Shown one piece after another: positions 33,240 through 36,387 of a stretch of DNA of 36,387 nt (positions are counted from its first letter, which is position 1; each line of letters opens with the position of its first letter). The DNA lies in NCBI RefSeq assembly GCF_019748365.1, contig NZ_JAIEPN010000182.1, positions 1-36,387 on the forward strand, in the 5' to 3' direction. The notes below the pieces were generated by a model. That model had not been told where the DNA came from and made no database searches. It saw nothing but the letters and a program-made list of their open reading frames with translations. Made by a program: the position numbers and the translations under genes. The stretch is from Novosphingobium sp. (lineage in GTDB: Bacteria; Pseudomonadota; Alphaproteobacteria; Sphingomonadales; Sphingomonadaceae).

Positions 33240-34700
33240 TTAGGCGAGGAGTGGGGGCGGCTCAAGGCCGGTGGCGGCCATCCATGCGGCGCGCAGCGCA
33301 TCGGGCGTGCCGGTGCCGAAGACATGGCGGTCTGGCCGCACGAGCACGGCCTCGGCCCCGTGCCGGTCGAGCCAGTCGGTCAGCACGGCCGCGAAAGGGG
33401 TGAGGGCCTCTCCGGCGAGTTCATTGCGGCTGATCAGCCAGGCGGCATTGCCCAGCCGGTCGTCGAGCTTGGTGCCGTCGTCCGCAATGGCTTGCGGGAA
33501 GTAGCTGCCAGCCGCGGCACTGCCCGCGAGGATCGCCCCGTCCGAGATCGGCGGATAGGCGGGCGGCGTGGACGGCAGCTTGCCCAGCGCGCGGCCGATG
33601 CGCATTTTCGTATCACGCAGGAAGGCGCCCCAGCGGCTGGTGGTGCAGACCATGCGGCCCATCATGATCGCCATCGCGATGGTAGCGCGCAAGTTGGGCT
33701 CGCGTTCAGGCTGGTAAGTGTCGAGCAGGCTTTCCGGCGCGCCCTCGCGGATGACGGCGGCCAGCTTCCAAGCAAGGTTCGCCGCATCGCGCAGACCCGA
33801 ACACATGCCTTGCCCGGCAAAGGGCGGGGTCTGATGCGCAGCGTCGCCGGCGAGACAGACGCGGCCCCGGCGCCATGTTCGGGCAATGCGCGCGCGGAAG
33901 GTATAGACGGCCTTGCGCTCGATCCGCACCGCGCCTTCGACATTCCATGGCTTCATCAGCCGGGCGATGAAGGCATCCTCGCTCACCTGCTCCGCCGTTT
34001 CGCCGGGCAGGATCATGAATTCCCAGCGATGCCGCCCTTCGCCCATCAGCACGCAGGTGGTGGGGCGCTTCGGGTCGCAGATCTGGAGATTGGCGGTGGG
34101 CAGACGCGAGGGATCGTCTACCAGCACGTCGACCACCAGCCAGGGCTCCTCGAAATCGAGATCGTCGAAGGCGATACCCAGCGCCTTGCGCACCGGCGAG
34201 CGCGCGCCGTCTGCGCCGATGAGCCAGCGGGTGCGGATCGTGCGCGGGCCTTCCGGTGTGGCGATCTCGGCCATCACGCCCTCTGCATCCTCGGCAAAGG
34301 CGCCGAGTTCCCAGCCGCCGTGGAACGCCGCCTCCGGGCACGCGGCGAGGCTGGTTCGCAGTGCGCGCTCGACCGAGGGTTGGTGGATCATGTTGGCACC
34401 GGGCCAGCCGCCGGGGCCGATGCGGTCCGAACCTTCGAAGCACAGCAGCACTTCGCCGCGCGCGTTGCGGAATTCATAGCGCGAGGCGCGGCGGCAGGTC
34501 GCCATGACGGCATCGGCGGCGCCCGCTTCCTGCAGGATGCGCATGCCTTCGTGGTCGATATGCGCGGCGCGGGGGAGGGGGTAGATCTCCCCCTCCTTTT
34601 CGGCGACGATCACCTTCACCCCGCGGCGCGCAAGCAGGATCGCCAGCGTGACGCCGGTTGGCCCGCCGCCCGCGATCAGGACGTCGCAATCGAAGGTCAC
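33240..34700 (-). CDS. FAD-dependent aromatic monooxygenase (MhpA-like)
   Basis: A 486-residue class A flavoprotein monooxygenase. The FAD dinucleotide motif is [20 protein letters not shown] (residues 8-27), the DG motif is [17 protein letters not shown] near 160-176, and the GD motif is [19 protein letters not shown] near 285. It resembles 3-(3-hydroxyphenyl)propionate / 3-hydroxycinnamate hydroxylases, which use NAD(P)H and O2 to hydroxylate phenols to catechols. It begins with GTG, 6 bases after the fumarylacetoacetase-family gene. In this operon it should supply a catechol to the extradiol dioxygenase that the IS has broken. Substrate not deducible. Confidence 0.9.
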   Translation of the reverse strand: MTFDCDVLIAGGGPTGVTLAILLARRGVKVIVAEKEGEIYPLPRAAHIDHEGMRILQEAGAADAVMATCRRASRYEFRNARGEVLLCFEGSDRIGPGGWPGANMIHQPSVERALRTSLAACPEAAFHGGWELGAFAEDAEGVMAEIATPEGPRTIRTRWLIGADGARSPVRKALGIAFDDLDFEEPWLVVDVLVDDPSRLPTANLQICDPKRPTTCVLMGEGRHRWEFMILPGETAEQVSEDAFIARLMKPWNVEGAVRIERKAVYTFRARIARTWRRGRVCLAGDAAHQTPPFAGQGMCSGLRDAANLAWKLAAVIREGAPESLLDTYQPEREPNLRATIAMAIMMGRMVCTTSRWGAFLRDTKMRIGRALGKLPSTPPAYPPISDGAILAGSAAAGSYFPQAIADDGTKLDDRLGNAAWLISRNELAGEALTPFAAVLTDWLDRHGAEAVLVRPDRHVFGTGTPDALRAAWMAATGLEPPPLLA

Positions 34701-34706
34701 GTCCCG

Positions 34707-35546
34707 TCAGCCCTCGGCGATCATGGTGGCCTCGATATGGCCCAGCTTGTCGATCTCGCAGCGCACAACATCGCCGGCTTTCAGGAACTGGCGCGGATCC
34801 ATCGCCGCGCCGACGCCGCCCGGAGTGCCGGTGAACAGGCAGTCGCCCGGCTCCAGCGTCATGCCGACGGAGAGATGCTCGACTTGTTGCCAGATGTTGA
34901 AAACAAGGTGCGACGTATTGGAATCCTGCCGCTTTTCGCCATTCACGAAACAGCGCAGGCCAAGCTCGTGAGGATCGCCCACTTCATCGGCGGTGACGAT
35001 CCACGGGCCCATGGGGGCGTGGGTATCGAAGCTCTTGCCCAGCGACCACTGTGGCGAGGCGTGCTGCCAAAGGCGCTCGGTCACATCGTTGCCGATGCAA
35101 TAGCCGAAGATCGCAGCGGCGGCATCGTCAGCGGAGACATGTTTGCCGCCCTTGCCGATGACCGCGACGAGTTCGACCTCGTAGTCCGTGGTCATCTGGC
35201 CCTTGGCGATTTCGATGCCGGCAAAGGGCGCGTTCACGCTTGTCTGCGCCTTGGTGAACCACACCTGCCGTTCGGGCGTTTTCATATTGGATTCAGCGAT
35301 ATGATCGGCATAGTTGAGGCCGATGGCAAATATCTTGCCCGGACGTTGAACAGGCGCCTCCAGCGTCACATCGGCAAGGGGAACGCCGTCACCCGCTGCC
35401 GCCCTTGCGGCGAGGCCATCCTTCAGCGCGTCCCAATCGCGGATCAGGTCGATCATCGTGCCGTCGATGCCGGTGTCGATGATCCGGTCGCCCACGACGA
35501 TCCCGGTGCGGGTGCGGCCTTCGGCGGTATAAGTGGCGAGCTTCAT
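34707..35546 (-). CDS. Fumarylacetoacetate hydrolase-family protein
   Basis: A 279-residue FAH-fold enzyme. The N-terminal domain is small; the catalytic domain begins at GKIFAIGLNYADHIAESN (about 70-87), with metal-binding acids in DYEVELVAVIGK (Glu/Glu/Asp) and YCIGNDVTERLWQ, and ends LFTGTPGGVGAAM. Members hydrolyse or decarboxylate ring-cleavage products. Downstream of an extradiol dioxygenase and with ATGA overlap of its stop (35543-35546), it should act on the meta-cleavage product. Its ATG lies at the overlap, so the ribosome arrives from the upstream gene. Confidence 0.92.
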   Translation of the reverse strand: MKLATYTAEGRTRTGIVVGDRIIDTGIDGTMIDLIRDWDALKDGLAARAAAGDGVPLADVTLEAPVQRPGKIFAIGLNYADHIAESNMKTPERQVWFTKAQTSVNAPFAGIEIAKGQMTTDYEVELVAVIGKGGKHVSADDAAAAIFGYCIGNDVTERLWQHASPQWSLGKSFDTHAPMGPWIVTADEVGDPHELGLRCFVNGEKRQDSNTSHLVFNIWQQVEHLSVGMTLEPGDCLFTGTPGGVGAAMDPRQFLKAGDVVRCEIDKLGHIEATMIAEG

Positions 35547-36314
35547 GCGGAGGTTCCTTCGGGTTTGCGGCGGAAGAGGCGGAGGACACGGAGGCGCAGG
35601 GCCATGATGAAAGCGATCAGGCCCGCAGGCGGAGCAAGTCGGCCAGCCAGCATGGGATGCGGCGTTCCCCATTGGACCGCCAGCAGTGCCTGCATGGTCT
35701 GCTTCTGCGGCGGATCGTCGGCGGTGAACAGGTCGCCGTCGGTCCAGTGTTCGAGCTCATTGCCAAATGGATCGAGCCAGTAGTCGAAAATCTGGCTGCC
35801 CATGATGTGGCGGCCCACGCCCCAGGCAGGCTTGCGACCTGCGGCCTTGAGGTGCTGGTGGCCGAGCATCAGATCATCAAGGTTGGCGATTTCGAACGCC
35901 GCGTGGAGCAGGCCGGGCGGGCCGGGCAGCTGCGCAAGGAACAGCGTGTGGTGATCGCTGGGGACGTCGCCGCGATCACAGCGCAGAAATGCGCCCAGCG
36001 GCACGTCCCTGGCCGCTTCGACCTCGTCCGAGGTGAGCAGCCCGAAGCGCGCCTTGTACCAGGCTTCGGACCTGCGAAAGTCGCGCACCCGCAGGACGGC
36101 GTGGCCGATGCGCTGGATATGGGCCGGGGCGCTTGCCAGTCGCACCGGCGCGCGCGTGCGGGGCTTGGCAGCCGCGGTGTTGCGCGGCGGATCGGTGAAG
36201 GGAAGGGCGGGGGCGCGGACCTCCTGCCCCGTCACGACCTCGACGCGGTAGCCGTCCGGATCGACCAGCCGCACGATATGCCCGCCGCCGGGTTCCTGCA
36301 GGGCTTCGACCGGC
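35543..36314 (-). pseudogene. VOC-type extradiol dioxygenase, N-terminus removed by IS
   Basis: About 257 residues of the C-terminal part of a class I extradiol dioxygenase of the 2,3-dihydroxybiphenyl / catecholic type. The catalytic domain's iron triad is present: His in RIGHAVLRVRD, His in GLLHAAFEI and Glu in GNELEHWTDGD. The frame reads QEPGGGHIVRLVDPDG before the domain, showing the end of the non-catalytic N-terminal VOC domain. Full-length enzymes are roughly 300-370 residues, so some 70-110 are missing, cut off where the IS tip begins at 36315. It was the first visible gene of the operon with FAH, monooxygenase and PLP genes. Possible starts inside the remnant are a GTG at 36274, but a functional product is doubtful because a domain is lost. 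Confidence 0.82.
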
Positions 36315-36387
36315 TGTCAACACCGGGATAAAAACGGGCCAGGCACCGGTTTAAAAAGGGGCCAGTTGGGTTGAATAAAAAGCCCCA
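36315..36387. mobile_element. Tip of an IS21-family-like insertion sequence (right edge)
   Basis: A 73-bp sequence that is the exact inverted copy of positions 3-75. It begins TGTCAACACC at the junction with the dioxygenase gene and holds 22-bp repeats at 36321-36342 and 36344-36365 (19 of 22 identical). The element continues outside the window. The junction carries the same outward TTGACA (on the minus strand, 36315-36320). Which end of the element this is cannot be told from 73 bp. Confidence 0.7.

Noticed and set aside
33165..35783. 872-codon frame on the plus strand across the aromatic operon
   Set aside because: It overlaps three well-supported minus-strand genes and has no recognisable domain.

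Overview
The window is a high-GC stretch of about 36 kb from an alphaproteobacterium, most likely a sphingomonad (Novosphingobium/Sphingobium-like). That guess rests on gene content: a cytochrome bd locus, many short-chain dehydrogenase (SDR), crotonase, glyoxalase-fold (VOC) and fumarylacetoacetase catabolic genes, a peptide/MFS transporter, and a palindromic GTCATTGCGAGC-type repeat common in that group. It is inference. There are no rRNA, tRNA, CRISPR or replication genes. The two ends are the same 73-bp sequence in inverted orientation, with internal 22-bp repeats like the tips of IS21-family elements. Each tip cuts into a gene: an N-acyl-D-amino-acid deacylase-type amidohydrolase on the left and an extradiol dioxygenase on the right. 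The segment is therefore bounded by two inverted IS copies, either a composite-transposon-like arrangement or simply assembly breaks in a repeat.

Layout. (1) 1-3.7 kb: IS tip, amidohydrolase remnant, small lipoprotein, REP-like palindrome, and a divergent SDR / crotonase pair, both with unusual active sites. (2) 3.7-9.5 kb: a coupled minus-strand operon of a phytanoyl-CoA-dioxygenase-like oxygenase, a secreted GH13 amylase-like enzyme and a Tat-exported GH92 alpha-mannosidase, divergent from an AraC regulator, then an EthD-like protein. (3) 9.6-15.7 kb: the cytochrome bd locus, cydDC on minus and cydABX on plus, including a 38-residue cydX. (4) 15.7-20.9 kb: a plus-strand run of SDR, quinone-reductase-like MDR, POT peptide transporter, class II aldolase and MFS transporter. 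(5) 20.9-31.4 kb: an eight-gene minus-strand operon plus an upstream esterase that reads as a complete route from gamma-butyrobetaine through L-carnitine to glycine betaine. (6) 31.6-36.3 kb: a lone VOC protein and a minus-strand operon of truncated extradiol dioxygenase, fumarylacetoacetase-family hydrolase, flavin monooxygenase and cysteine desulfhydrase-like PLP enzyme, i.e. an aromatic meta-cleavage cluster broken by the IS.

The most interesting system is the carnitine operon (20941-30364). It has an ADP-forming acyl-CoA synthetase, acyl-CoA dehydrogenase, CaiD-type hydratase and stand-alone thioesterase (proposed gamma-butyrobetaine to carnitine), followed by a carnitine dehydrogenase-thioesterase fusion and a BKACE cleavage enzyme (carnitine to betaine plus acetoacetate), with an NCS1 permease and a secreted esterase as proposed uptake and release functions. 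The classical CaiT, CaiB and CaiC are absent from the window. No gene stretch longer than about 300 bases is without a feature.
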